Shown here in pieces: positions 21,081-34,700 of a stretch of DNA of 64,000 nucleotides (positions within the stretch are counted from its first letter, which is position 1; each line of letters begins with the position of its first letter). The stretch comes from Callaeas wilsoni (Eukaryota; Chordata; Aves; Passeriformes; Callaeidae). Both the position numbers and the translations under genes were made by a program. The stretch covers positions 1,054,001 through 1,118,000 of the forward strand of contig VWPU01017401.1 of the NCBI GenBank assembly GCA_013398955.1. Direction: 5' to 3'. Below the pieces are notes generated by a model that saw only the letters and a program-made list of their open reading frames with translations, did not search any database and was not told where the DNA came from.

Positions 21081-24000
21081 AAACTGTAAGCTGAGAGAGC
21101 TTGGTAAAGTGAGCAGGATGCAAGAGCCATAGATTACCCAGAAGTGGGGTTTTTTTGGGTATTTTAGTGTCCTGTCCTGTATGTCTGTCTCTGACATATG
21201 TGTATTACTACTTGTTTTATTGAATGTTCTATCTGTGGGTTTCGTGGCATGGCTTTGGACTAGTGCATCTATGATAAATAGTGCATTTCAGTGTGATTTA
21301 GAAAAGTGTTGTGGCATGTGCTGCACGTGATCTTGGGAAAGGGGGTGGAAGGAGATGTCCTCTCTATAAGAAATATTCATTTGTCATGTGGTTCTGCGAA
21401 ACCCACCACTGTCCAAGGTCAAGGACTGCACAGTGTCCAGAAATGTGAGTTCTCTTAGAAGGGATGCAAGGGCCTCAAGACCGTGATAAATAGTCTCACA
21501 CCTGATTAGCTCCTTTCTGTAGACTGAGAAAACAGCATTTATGATTCTCCTTTGCCTTCAGCCTGACGTTCAAGAGAAGCCAACCCTACTCGCACCACAC
21601 TTTCCACCTATTCTTTCCTTTCTGCCACTTCATACTCCTCATCTGTATTCCCACCTTGTCCCTCTCTCAGCTTCTTGCCGTCCCCCACTACCCTTCCCAC
21701 CTCTTCTCTTCTCCACTGTCTTCCTGTGAAACTCATCAAGTAAGGCAGAGTGTCTTTTTGAGGCTTCTTGAAGGGGAAGATTTTCCATCGGGGTTTCCGC
21801 AAGACTCCAAGCCGAAAGTAGCTTTTTTGAACAAATAAATGCCAGGCCAGCAACTGTGGAAGGTTGCATATGACTGCATAGCAATTCCCTAAGATGAAAA
21901 TCCACAGAAATAGCCAGCCAATGAGATAGCAACAGCACTCAAGGAGCGGTGGGAAGAAAGAGGAGATGGAAAGAACCCTCATTTAATTCCAACAACCGTG
22001 CAATGACGCAGTGGGGACTGAACCGAGAACTTTTGGAGACGAACGTGTTGCATGAACTGGTACAGCACAAATGGCTGAGTTTCTCTAGCATCAGCCTGAG
22101 CAGACCTACCTCCTTTACAAGTTGGGTCACATAAAAGGATATGTCACAAGAAAGCGTTTGCCAGCAGTATACATTCACACATTGACGTTGTCGCATAATT
22201 AGAACATAAAATAAATGGTATAACAGATGCTATCAACATGTCTACCACACTGTATCCATGGTGCCAACTCCTTCTCCAAGGGGAGCTTCACCCAGGCCAC
22301 GCTGAGAAAGCCTGAAACGCGGGCATGTAGAAACCAGTCTTTAAGGAAATACACACACAAAGTTCTGCAGAAAGGGCCTCCGCTCTTTCAACATTTGTAA
22401 GATTTTACAGAAAATCTGCAAGTGTGAATGACAACAAGAAAAAGAAAATTGGCTAGCACCCAGGAAAAAAAACTCACCCAAAAAAACAAACTTTGGCAGA
22501 TAATTTTTTGAGTTGTCATGTTTTCTGTGGGAAAAGAGTCAGCTCTTTCAAGCCGGGAATAAAAATAATATTCTGTTCAGCTCCTTCGAGCAGCAGGGAA
22601 TTCACAATCCAAAGGGAGAGGCGGTTACACCACAAAACCCTTGCCACAGTCAGTACTAACTGGCTTCCGCAGAGGCACAAGGAATCCCTCAGCACTACAG
22701 AGGGCTTTTTAAGAAGCGTTTTTGCATCCCTCTGGTCTTTAAACCTCCACCAGAGCTTGGCAGTGCAGACCTTTCTCCCTCCTCCTGGGACTCAGGGTGC
22801 ATTCCCCCAGGCAGTACTCTACCAAAGATGTTTCCTTGGCATAGCACCCCAGCTTCCCTAGCACATACCTCTCTCTTCCCAGAAGCAGCCTTTTATCCCA
22901 GCTGTCGCTTTTCAGGTCTTTAGTCACAGCTGGGGGCCTTGTGCTTCCCTCCATTAACGCTCTGTGCCCACCAGGGAGGAGCTGCTGGATGTTGCAGCCC
23001 AGCTCCCTGACCCATGGTCTCACCAAGTCAAGCATTGAGCTCCCCAGCTGCTACTTCCCTCTTCAGGCTATGGCTTGTTGACTTTGCTAGATAAATTGTG
23101 GGTTGACTTCAGAGATAGGACTGCCTTATGCCTAGGCACCTCTGAAATGTGTCCTTTGTTGTTTAGGCAGAGCAGGAAAGGAAATTTTACCCATTTACTG
23201 CATGTGCCTGGCTGACTGAGCTCCATCACATCCACCTGACACAAGAATGTCCCAACCAAATGACTGTGGAGTCTGTACCTATCACCCAAATGCGAGATAT
23301 GGGAGGCAAATGACATCAGTCTCACTGTCTGCAGAGCTGACCTGCACACAGGTGAACAGTGTGACATTTTCTGGACAGAAATACAGAAAAGCAGCAAGGT
23401 TTTTTACGATTTTTTTTTTTTTTTAATTTCAGGGCATCCATACTCAGAAGTCTGGAAGGCAGCTGGCACTTGAGCCATATGAGCATTCCCATTGCAAGAG
23501 TCTCTTTGTAATGCTTCACAACATCCTGAAATTATGAACTCCCAGGCTTATGTTTTTCAGACCTAGTCTCATGCACAAGGGTGGATTTTTTATGATTTTG
23601 TTTTCATTTTTGAAAGCTTGAGCAAGCGAGGGTTTGGCTGTTTAAGATACTTGGGACTGGGGGAGTGCTTTATGATTAGTGGAAGAACCAATTTGTACCT
23701 TTCTTTAACAGTTCCAGTGCAGAAATTACTGTGGATAGAGACTTGAAAGGCAAATAATGTGAGGCAAGATTTGTAGGAAGTGGCAATATCTTTTATTAAA
23801 CTGAAAAATATAGCTGAAAGAACAAAACAAAACAGGCTTTCCAGGCATATGGGCTTGCATGCCCAAAAGTGTATCCAGACTTTTAACTATATGATGTCAA
23901 ATAACTGATAGTACTTCTTCCTGCAAATCTCCCCTGATTTATGTCTTTAGCCGTCCTAGCAACAATATGAGTGCAACTTGGAAGGGACGTCAAGTCTGTG

Positions 24001-24708
24001 AGGACATTACCCAGAAGAGCAGAAAACATGCAAACATGGTTGTATTGAGGTGGTCTTCCTTCAGATAAAACACAGAAGATAGTTCTTGGTATGAGTGACA
24101 TGAAGATGCTTGGGTTTCAGTAATGTGCAGAGAGTAATCTTTGTGTAGGCAGGGCTCCACACATTTCTATGAATCGCTACACATCGGCTCTCAAGCCAAA
24201 TAAAAGCAGTTGAAAGACTCTCAGTGGCCTCTGATCCAGGTCCCCTCTACAGCAAAGTCACTAGGTCATCACTTTCCCTTGCCTGCTCTCTGCTCTGTGT
24301 CTGTGTACCTTCCCCTGCCACGGATGATCACTTGTGCTGCAGGGGTGACACAGAGCCCTCATGAGACCAAGGCCTGCTGAGATACGTGCTCTGCAAAAGG
24401 ATGCTGAGAAAGTATTTCAAGCTGCTGACAGCAGGTGCAAAGACAGACAAACAGCACTTTGGCCAGAGAAGAGCCTACAGCCCACCTACTATGTTAAAAT
24501 ATTGTCTGTGATGCACTTGCAGACTCTCACTCAACCAAAAACACAAGGAGACAGTTTTAAGTTTGCCACTACCTGATCTCTGCTAGCCTTTGCAGTGTTA
24601 ATAGTCTCTGCCATTAGCTTCTTTTTCAAAGCAGGATTTCTTTTCCGTAGCTATTTTATCAGACAGAGGATGATCAGGAGGTTAAAACCCACATTATTAG
24701 CATTAATG
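21081..24708. other. Flank with no recognised gene
   Basis: Mixed non-coding sequence with a T run at about 23410-23424. I find no named repeat and no splice-flanked coding frame. Frames of about 120 codons on either strand near 21600-22900 look random. Confidence 0.45.
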
Positions 24709-24790
24709 ACTATTATTATTTATACCCTTGTACAAGCTGCACAAGTCTAGGCAAAGAGACAGTCCATTTCCCCAAAGAACTCACAAATCT
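24709..24790. mobile_element. Ancient amniote repeat remnant
   Basis: TATTATTATTTATA is followed by TTGTACAAGCTGC, AAAGAGACAGTCC and CCCCAAAGAACTCACAAATCT. This order matches a repeat tail widespread in reptile genomes (GTACAA..., GACAGTCCCTGCCCCAAAGAGCTTACAATCT, from memory), of the old CR1-L3/MIR-like group. Heavily mutated, so it predates bird diversification. Confidence 0.55.
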
Positions 24791-24829
24791 TATTTATGAT
24801 AAGGAATCACAGACCATGTATCAATAGTA

Positions 24830-24855
24830 GGGGAGGAGAGGAGAGTAGGGAATAA
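24830..24855. repeat. Short GGAGA-type simple repeat
   Basis: GGGGAGGAGAGGAGAG-type purine repeat, a few units long. Confidence 0.5.
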
Positions 24856-25144
24856 GGAGAACAACTGCATTAAACAAAAACCTCTTCTGCAGCTTAGGCA
24901 AGATGCTATCTCCAGGGGCCTACTTGATCAACCAGAAAGTATGGGTAAGGTGTTTTTCTCTAGAACAACACTTTCTACTACACCAAGGGGTTCTGTGGCG
25001 TTTCTTTTTGCCCTCCCCTCTTCCCAGCAACTTAATAATCTGTGGCCCAAAGTCCATGACAATAATACACAAGTGGCAGCATCCAGGATGACAGAAATTA
25101 CTGATTTTTGTACAGTTCTCTTCACCTGTCAATCAAGAGCTCAT

Positions 25145-25212
25145 TGTTGCTATTTTACAAATGGGGAAATTGAGGCACGTAATGGTGCAAGAGCTTTTCA
25201 TAAGATCACCTA
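25145..25212 (-). mobile_element. MIR SINE fossil
   Basis: The plus strand contains ATTTTACAAATGGGGAAATT followed by GAGGCACG, then about 30 bases on AAGATCACC. These match the antisense of the MIR core (TTTTACAGATGAGGAAACTG, GAGGCAC, AAGGTCAC). MIR copies are relics of the early amniote or vertebrate genome and are uncommon in birds. Confidence 0.6.
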
Positions 25213-28200
25213 TTTTATATCCATGAAGAGCCCTGAAACAGATCCTTAAGGTGTGCTTTTCACAGAGAAGATCCATTTCTTCTCCAAGTAGAAGGATTTC
25301 TTCTTCTCCACCAGTAGAAGCACTTTATTGCAAAGAGAAGAGCATCCGTGCTGCAGTTTTTCCCAGCAACAGCAAAACTAACAAATATTGTGAACTAATG
25401 AGACTAGCACACATTTCTGTTGTAAGTAGACTCAGAAGTTAGCATCTTGGAGAGGAAGGGAAGGGCAAATGGCAGTGGTAAATGCAACTTCCACTGACTT
25501 GGAAAACTTGATTTTACTATACTATTCCTGAGCCCAAACATTCGGAACACTATTGCACATAATTTGGAAGCTCCATGAGGTCCTAGAAATTTTGAAATGT
25601 AGATTCCAAGTCCTTCCTTGGTCACAAATTTCATGGGTCTGTTTAGACATTCAGGGAGTTTGGATCAAGCTTTGTTTTTTCATTGGTTAAAATGGTGAAA
25701 ATGGAGCACAGTGATGAGAGTGTTCTGAAAAACCACTAGGATGTTCATGGTGAATAAGGAATTGGAAAATATATAAAAATGCATTTAATCTGTACAACTT
25801 TTCCCTCTCAGTGCAGAGTTTCATTTCAATAAGTGCCCTGGAGAGGTTATGCCTTGCAAGCGTCTTATAAAACTGAGATTGCTGTCTTGCATCCCCAGTG
25901 ATCTCAGGGCAAATACAAGACTGAACAATGACTCCATATCTGGCTGTGCGTGGTTCCACCTCTCCGACAACTTCACTTGAGAAATCAATGAAGCAAAATA
26001 TGGCATATTTTGGGGCTGTATGGGAAGCAGGTTGCTTGTACTTTGACACTTAGAATACAAGACTCTAATAGAACCATCCTTCAACTTAAGCAGAAGAGAT
26101 TTGCTTCTAAAGGCAGAAGGTGACTATGGTTGCCATGAAACTGTCTGTGGTCACAGTTGTAAGAAGTTCATAGCAGAGATATTCATAGTTAGCTACTAAA
26201 TTTATTCGACACTCTTACGCTCAATTTAGATGGACTGAAGTTACCCCAAGGTCGAAATTCTCTATGGTGCATACTGTAAACTTATAAATGCAAGCTGGGG
26301 TGTTGACCAGGCACATATTTCAGAGTCCCCAGCACTCTGTTTTCCTGAACACGCTTGGTAAGTCACTTGGGTCTACAAGCACGTTTATGCAAGCACCCAG
26401 CTGGCACTATGAATGCCAGCAACACGGACAGGATACAAATGTCTTTGGTCTCAACACCAGTTTTATAGCAGTGCGGACATAGCTTCAGTTTAGCTTTTGA
26501 ATCTCTTGTTTCCAGCTCGTAGTAATAAGCACATTCTCTATCAGGCTATTGTCAGAAAAGTAGATCTGGAAATTGCATTGTGCTGGACCTTGCTTCAGTA
26601 TCAATGAGCACAGCTTGAATTAAAAAAGATAAAAGACTGCTCCGAGTTATATCAGGAACCTGTTTAAAGACTCTTTTTGCCCCTTTCCAGATGCTTTTCT
26701 TTTGCCAAATGGAGCCTGTCTGAGTTGGGAAGTCTGATCCTTCATGGACAGCTCCTGGATAGAAGAGTTATGCAGGTAGCGTACGCCTCTGCAAAGGAGA
26801 GCTTGTGTTGTTTTTCACAGAGAAGACCCAGACTAGTACTCTAATCAATATAATAGAGATTCTAATAGAGTTGCCAAGAACAAGTGCACAAAAGTTTTCT
26901 CTAGCCCTCCAGAGCCTCAGTGACACATGCAGTCTTTGCAGCCCAACACCAGTGAATGAAGGATGCCATGTCCTAGAAAATGCACTAATGTGTGTCTTAT
27001 GGCATCTTTGCTATACTACCAGGTACAGGCCAAGGGAAGCTGATCTTCTAACAACAGAGAAAAAAGATACTCAGAAGATACAATCAGTCTTTCCTCTGCC
27101 CTCTGCACTGAGCAGCTTGGTTTGTTTCTGGCTGCACAGGTACCTTGGCAAAGGCAGCAGTACATCAGCCCCTTATTCTGTGGCTTTCTCCTTCACAATT
27201 TTGCAGGGGGCTTATCTGAAAACTGCCTTGTAGAAGAAGGCAGAGAGAAGAGGCCATCTGCAGCTTCAGCTGTCAGGCAGTTGAAGACAGGGCAGGAAAT
27301 GTGTAGATTTAGATGGCAGCTGCCCAGAAAAGCAACAGATGAGTGAGGAACTGACAATGGGAAATTATACCATGAAAATAGAAAAAAAAATTAGAAAATA
27401 GACCATAAGTTCAAAAGAAAAGGGATCTTAACAACCTAGTAGTCTCTTATGTTGGGCATTACCTTGAATCTCTATGGTAATTCTCCAAATGGGTTCTGAA
27501 TTTAGAGAGGACTTAGCTTTCCTTTCCTCTGGTTCCTCTCTAGGGATTATGAGCTGAAAAGTCTGACATCTTTCTGGTGACCGCTGCAGGTGTTTGATCT
27601 CGGATTTCCCCATGTTTCTCTGCCTATGCCTGATGAAAAAGTAGCTCCTCAGGTCCAACAACTCTGCTGAGGATGGTTAATGCCAACACTTAAAGCATTG
27701 CCATACTGGTGGCAATGATCACCTTGCATTCCAGGGTGCTACTTCCCCCATGGAAGTCAGTCTCACTTGCTTGAGTGACAGAGAGCTTCCAGCTTTTGGG
27801 TGACTCCTTTGTTGTCTGAACTTTGTGAAACCAGGTGGCAAGAACAGGATTAGTCTTATTGAGAAACTCTGTCAGGAGCAAGCCCATGACCTTGCACCCC
27901 AGTGAGCAGTGATCTTATACTATGGGATGTGTTGATTAATTGTAGATGGTCAAAGTCACTTATAAGCTATTTATCACAGTCATCATTAAGTATCATAAGG
28001 GACCTGTAAAAGGCCTGGTTAAGAGGGATTGGTCCCATTTTTCTTTAGCTTTCATCATGTTCTAGTGCCAACAAGGCCCCATGGCTGGATTAACCTCTTA
28101 TTTACTAAGGCTGAAAAACATAGAGGGCCAAACCCAAGATCTAGGTACAGGGAAACATCGTAGCATGCCCATGGTTATTGCCAGACTCAGCAGCAGGACT

Positions 28201-28780
28201 CAAGTCGTCTGAGCTCTAGTAGAAACCCAGGGAGGGCACTGCTGGTGCCTGCTCTCCTCATGAGTCAAACTCTCAAAATGAGGATAGAGTCCTTGTGCCA
28301 GCGACCCAACAACTGAATGAGCACCACAAGGGCACCTGTACATCTACTTCATCACTCCTGACTTCTGGATGCTGCCACTTGTGTGTTGCTGGCATGGGCT
28401 TTGGGCCATGGATTAATATGTTGTCATATCTTGGGGACAGGTTTATTTTTTAAAAAAATTAAAGACATTTATGGGAATCTCTAAAACTCCATAAGATTCA
28501 GGGTTTTGTAAGGAGACGGGTAACACTGAGGAGTAAGGAAAAGGAAAAAATGAGAAATGGGAAGATAATTGCCTAATGTGCACCTTTAATGAACTAAAAC
28601 ATATTCTCCTCACAAAGGGCCCATAAGAGAAAAAAATAAGATTCTTCCTATATACCTTCAATCTAGCACTGAATTATCTGTGGCAATTTGATCTGCAGCC
28701 TCACATGAGAGGGTCTTACAAAGAGGAAGGGATATTATAAGACTACAGTATGCAAACACACCCAATTAATTCAAGAGCAT
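25213..28780. other. Flank with no recognised gene
   Basis: Non-coding sequence with no named repeat that I can place. Open frames such as the one at 26805-27233 on the plus strand show no protein-family features. Confidence 0.45.
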
Positions 28781-28781
28781 C

Positions 28782-28842
28782 ATTGTTATTTCATTTATAT
28801 AGCACCATAGGGGTATGCAATGCTTTACAGACAATTAGGGGC
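28782..28842. mobile_element. Possible ancient LINE/SINE tail
   Basis: TTATTTCATTTATATAGCAC, then AATGCTTTACAGACAA, resembles the TTTATATAGCGC...CTTTACA tail shared by several old vertebrate L2/CR1-L3-type repeats. Short and decayed. Confidence 0.35.
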
Positions 28843-28937
28843 TATAAAAGTTTAGAGAGAAGATGAAGCAGAAAGTGAGGAGCTGGCAACCAACTGGAGC
28901 ACAAGCTCCGACTAAAAGCTCTCACTGTGGTGTTCAT

Positions 28938-28996
28938 GGTTTGTTTGTTGTGGTTGTTTGTTTGCTGTGGTTGTTTGTTTGTGTTGCTGTTGTTTT
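28938..28996 (+). repeat. TTTG-rich tandem repeat
   Basis: Built of TTTG and TGTGG units; the 16-mer TGTGGTTGTTTGTTTG occurs twice in tandem. Simple-sequence expansion. Confidence 0.7.
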
Positions 28997-29699
28997 AAGT
29001 CTCAAGGAGTGGTTTTTGGCACTAATCCCATGTTACAGGGAGATAGAGACCGTTTAACATGATTGTTGGGCCTGTTCCAAGGATGCAAAGTTAGAAAACA
29101 CACTCATTAAAACAGGTCTGAAGAAACAAAACAGAAACATGCACTGACAAGGAGCAGGGAGATAAATTTGTGATAAAAACTGAAAGTCATTCCTGAGAGT
29201 TCAGTGCTTTGGTAAATTGTTGGAGGAAACAGAGACTTCGTATGCCCAGAACTGACTGCCTGAGGCTCCAGTAAAATTGGTGTTATGCTCCTAGGCTGAG
29301 ACAGGCATGCATAAAGCACATCCTGTCACTTGTGTTCTGCAATTGCGGCTCAGGGATACTCTTGGACCCTCAATTGCGTTTTAGCTGGCATGAGAGCAAC
29401 CAAGACCAGAAAGCATCTTTGCACAAGCAAAAAAGCTTGTGACTCATGATTCTAGATATATAGAGATCTTATTAATGGGGTCTAGACAGACTTTTGTGTT
29501 GCAGCACTAAAATATTTCAGGAACAGCTGGACCTTAAATCTACACAGAAGCTGTACAATGAGAACATAGCAGCTTTCTCAAAAAACATGTACTTTTCTCA
29601 TAGCAGCATATGACACCTGTGCTCTGTTAATGGCATGAAGCCAAGATTTTAAATGTGAGTTTTACTGTGTCAGTTGTGATCTGAAAGTAGATAGATCTT

Positions 29700-29860
29700 T
29701 AAAAGTTTTTTGTTGTTGTTTGTTATGTAGGTTTTGTTTGGTTGGGTTTTTTTGAGGAGTGGTGGTGTTAATTTGGTTTTGATTTTGTTGGTTTTTTTCT
29801 TTAATAAGACATGGGAAAGGGGTTTTTTTATTTATTTTGTTTTAAACAGAAAAGTTATTT
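29700..29860 (+). repeat. T/G-rich low-complexity sequence
   Basis: Long runs of T with interspersed G (GTTGTTGTTTG, GGTTTTGTTTGG, GGTTTTTTTC). Probably a decayed simple repeat or the complement of A-rich tails. Confidence 0.6.
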
Positions 29861-31650
29861 GAAAAATCTGTTAAATTTTATCTTCCCTCTAGCATTTTCC
29901 GTCTATCACTTTTTTGAAAATTTTCACTGAGAAATAGCACTATGAAGTTAAAATGTAAAAGTATTTAAATCCTTTTTTTTGTTTTTAACTAGGAAATTAT
30001 ACATTGATAAGTACTTTTGTCGAAAATCTAAACTGAAATATTATACTTCTTTTTTTGGTAGATTGAACAGGGGGAAATGAGTCCTTCCCCCACGCTTCCA
30101 AGCAATTTTGTCTTTCAGAGTTTCAGAATTGGTTGCCCAGCCTCTGCTTTTGCCATCAGCTCTGGAGTAGTTTCTGAAATGCTTTGTTTGTTTGTTTTTC
30201 TTTTTTTCCCAAGAAGATATACTTTTTATTGCTACTGTCCAACAGCTGCTACAAGTGATGACTGGCCACCTAAAGCTTACAGAATAGTACGAGCACATGT
30301 TACAAGATGGCCTCTGAAGTGAAGTTTGCTGTGTTAAAAAAATATTTAAAAATTCTACCAGTATCTCTGACCTTCAAGCAACTATCCTCTAAAGCAGTTT
30401 TATTTATAGAAAATTATGTATGGATCATCTCTATCTTTCTATTGAGATGCTAATGCCTGTTTAAACCTATCTTATGTTATTACATTTTATTCCTTGTTCC
30501 TGCACAATATAAAGTACTTTTCTACTGATTTTGCTGCATCTACACTAAGGAAAGTTGTACTGCGGTAACTATTCCAATATGTTGTAGGACAGATTGAAAG
30601 ATTTCTGGTTGAAGCCTCTGGTAAAGCCATTAATTTTGTGGAGGAAGGGGAAAGAATTGAAAAAATGTTACATTTTTTGCTTAGAACAGTACTTTTGTGT
30701 GTGCGGGTGTGTTTGTGTTATTCAAATAATAAAAAATCAGCAGCAACAAACATTCTGCCTAACCTTTCCCCAGCCTTCTCTTAAACAATGCTAAATGCTG
30801 TCTTTCAGTGGCCCACACAGTCAAATATACAGCTAAATCAGCTTTTCATTCTCTTGGCCGGGATCCACGGGCAGTGCTGTTGGGCACCACCCTCCACGGG
30901 GGCTGCATGCCCGGCTCAGGGAAGCAGCATCTTTGGCTGCCTGGTACAGGTGGCAGCACTCTCTTGTCGATCTCCATTCTTTTGAAGTGACCTGCATCTC
31001 TCAGATTCCTGCTTCAGAAAATTAAGTGGCAGTAACTTAACCATTTCTAGGCTTGGCTTCAAATATCTGTTTGCTGTTCACATTTTGGCCCAAAGCACCA
31101 AGTACATGATGTTCTTCACTTAGGTATTTGTCCTACATCTTTGCTTTTAGGTGATGCACTCAGTTCTTCAGCTGAGTCATGATCCTGTCCTGGGACCTTA
31201 CTTCTGACAGAGATGGGATGTAGCGTTGCTGTTCTACACAAAGGGCTTCTAGAAACTCCATCCTGAGTTTCCTTGGAAACAGCGTATGATCAACATAATG
31301 CTCCATGGCACTTGACCATTCATCTCCATGGTGGTTATAAAAACCCCATCAGAAAAAGCCTTCAAGCTTTCCTACCCCATTAAAAAAAGAATCCAGATAC
31401 TCAATCCTTCGATTCAACAGTAAAACAAACAATAAAATTTCTCATTAGACTAATTGGGCCAATACTGTTGAAAAACATGATGGGCCTAAATCTAAATCCT
31501 AGTTCCAAACCCAGGAAGATGAGCTCTGAGGAGATAACCATTGCGCCTCTGGGGGTTGTCTACTCAGTAATTGCTATCAATTATCGAAAACTGGTTTTCA
31601 GCCTTTTCGGTTCTGTGGCACCTAAAAATTTCCTGCATGTTTCACAATGA
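29861..31650. other. Flank with an isolated GC-rich patch at 30855-30975
   Basis: AT-rich sequence interrupted by a GC-rich patch with several CpGs and CCCGG/GGGCAC words. No coding frame with domain features and no named repeat. The patch could be a decayed repeat or a small regulatory element. Confidence 0.4.
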
Positions 31651-31652
31651 AG

Positions 31653-31735
31653 GTGTGGACCCTAACAGTGTGAGCCTAAGCTTCCTTATATAAGCTTTTC
31701 TTAATAACTTTTCCTGGGCTCACTTGGATCCACAC
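31653..31735. repeat. Imperfect inverted repeat, about 83 bp
   Basis: The left end GTGTGGACCC and the right end GGATCCACAC are inverted copies with one mismatch. Further inward GTGAGCC (left) pairs with GGCTCAC (right). The centre contains the palindrome CTTATATAAG and two AAGCTT sites. It can fold as an interrupted hairpin; it may be chance or a miniature transposon relic. Confidence 0.5.
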
Positions 31736-34700
31736 AGTGCAGGTTCGAGAGCACAGTAGTACCCTTCTGCGGGAGAATTATGGGACAGCTCATCAATAAA
31801 TGGGGTTCGTTTTCCATCTACAGCCCCTACTGTGATTAAGGCTATTTTTCATTTCCTTAACATCTTGAGTCAGGCATGAAAAAAGTATTTGTTAGAAAGC
31901 CATTAGACAAAACAGCGATTCACGGAAATAAGTGATTTTTTTTCTCCTCATCTTTTGTTTGTCGTTAACAGTCTTCTCAGTAACTACCATGATGGCAACT
32001 CTGGGCCACGTGACAGAAGGTAATGAAAGAGAAGAAGAGAGTGGAAAGTTATTGCACTAGAACAAACTCTGTTATATTGCAGATTATATTACAAGTGAAA
32101 GGCAGAGGACTGCATTGCCTAAGACTCTGGTGATGCTATGGGAGTCTTTCTCACTCCTAAGCTGTTCATTAACATGGAGAGATTTTGATTTAATAACTGT
32201 GATCAAAATCCCACTGAATACTCTGGCCATTATGTACCCAAACTGAAGATGCTCACCAAGGTTTATGATCTTTGAATAAATTTAAGTATTCATTAAAAGG
32301 ACGAGCTAGTGTAACAGTTACATAAGGAAAGCATCCAAATGATACTGTTGTCCGAAAAAGCCCTGACCTTTCAGAAAGCAGGCGGTATTGCTGTGCCAAC
32401 AAAAAGAGCAGCTAAAGATGTTTAAGAGAATCCGAGTGTAATACATTAAGTAGTGACCATGCTTAATGAACAATAAGGCAAATCATTATAAAAGAGACCT
32501 CATTCTGCTTGGAGGGCTCCTATAAACACAAGGACAACATCAAAAGGTATGTGAACATCGTGGCTTCATCTGTTTAAATAAACAGCAGTGTCAGTAAGCA
32601 TTTCCAGGCACTTGGACCTTATAACCTGCATTTTTCAACTGTCAGACCAATTCCTGGCATGCTTTGGGCCCAGTCCAAGTACCAGTCTCCTAAATAGTTC
32701 TAGGGCACATGGTGGGAACTCACAGAGTGGTCCAGGGACCATTCCCAGTTGGCAGTTTGGATGTGCATCCCTATTTTGGAGATTAGGAAAGCTTAATATT
32801 ATGGAAATTTTCTATTCCATGCCAGCTGGGATCAGCACCAGAGAGAGGTCATGGCGTACTAACTATATAGCAAGTGCTTGGCAAAGTTCCTTGAGCTGGA
32901 TTTGTAGAAGAAGCATGGCAAACAGGGCAGGAAAAGAACTGAAAAGATAATCATCGTGGGTCCATCTTCTGTGACAGAAGCTCTTTTTGTTATATAGATT
33001 TTATACTGTAGGCACTGACACGAGTTCTGGCAAAGATGCACTGGAGGAACAAGGTAAAGAAGCATGTCAACAGAACAGTGACAAGTCAGAAGTTCCTCAG
33101 AATTTATAAGAAGATCCAAGGCCTCCATTGCTGCTCAAGGCCTTTATTCTGTACTTCCAAAGCAAATGCAAATTGATCAGACATAGGCTGGCAATAGTGG
33201 CATACAGACAAAAGAGAAATTGTGAGGCACTGTCAAAGAAAGAGCAATGTTCAAGGGGCATAGGACAGCAAACTTCATGGAATATGAAGGAACTCCTCCC
33301 CTTGGACATTGTATCCATTTGGACAGAGGCAAAGTCCAGGGCACTGTGAGCCAAGTTTTCAGAGGAACTTGGCATCCAGCTACGCTTCAAAATAAGCAGG
33401 TAGTTCTTTCGAAGATGCTGACCCCTATTCAAATTTGAACCTAAGTAGGAGCTGCATGATACTGACTAGGCACATCTGAGGGTATGTCCTAAGCTGAAGA
33501 AGCCAAGCACTTAAAAAACCTGCAATGTGTTTGCCGAATCTCCAATTTACAAGCTGTGCATAGCAAGACTTGTCTATATATTGGCACTGAAAAACCTGCT
33601 AGTGCAATTTAAATAAATGTTAGGAATTACCTGTGATGTCACACATGTGAGACTGATACCATTACCCCTTTTGCAAGGCCTGATGGCAATTAATTGCCTG
33701 TTGTTTATGAATCAAAGAGTTTTTGTGCAAGAATCTCACTATGGCCTTGCTGCGTGGGAAACACTGACACCTTACGCTCATAATGCATAAAATAGTTTGG
33801 TCCAGCTTCTCTATTCCAACTTCTAAAGCAAGATATCTTATGACAACAGAAAACATTTCAGGAACAAGGTCGTTGTCAGCTTTCTATCAGCCTAATATCA
33901 CAGACTTATTAGTTGGTGTAATATTGATGACTGGTTTTCCTGCCTGCCATGGCACATGTGGGACCGTTTACCCTGAATGAGAGGAGTAAGAGTATCCAGT
34001 CTATGCCAACAAATCCACAATTAGCAATGGAAAGCTGTAAAGAATCACTTCTAAATTAGCCATGTTTCTTGGGGCAAAGGTAGTTGCTCTAGTGATGTTA
34101 AGCCTTTCTTTCAGTGTGCAGGCATGCTGAGCATTGATGAGGGCTCTTCATGCATTGGATCCAAGTAGTAGTTCCCAAAATGTTGCTAGAAGCTCCTTAA
34201 GAGGGATTATGTGATACTCATCTTCAAGTGATTGGGGTGAAATCAATGGCTGAAGGTCATCTTAGGTATCCTCACATGAAGCACTGAAGGTCCAGCTCTG
34301 GATGTGGATAATTGGGCACATTTCTAATTATAAGGAGATGAAAACTAAGGTTCAGCAATCAATAGAAGTTATTAGGAATATGAAATCCTAGTAAATAAAC
34401 TATGGGCTAAAATTAATTCCAATGTAGCTCTATTGACAAGCATCATTCAAACACATATCCTCCAGCGACTGCCTGCCAATCAGAGATTGGGAGATTTCTT
34501 GTGCCGCTCCACCTGCATAATGCAATATTGAAAGGGACAAACCCAACTGCTTCTTTTGATACAAATATTTCTGCCAGGATTAAACACCAAATAGCTTCTA
34601 CCACAATCTTGTTGAAGATCCAGTGTAATTCCTGGTTATGAGGGTTTTTTATGCTACAGGGACACTGTCCAGCAAATGGCCACAGAAAACACTCCATTGA

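Noticed and set aside
34402..34440. Similarity to an old amniote repeat with GTAACTCCATTG-type core
   Set aside because: About 35 bases with several mismatches; a profile search would be needed to call it.
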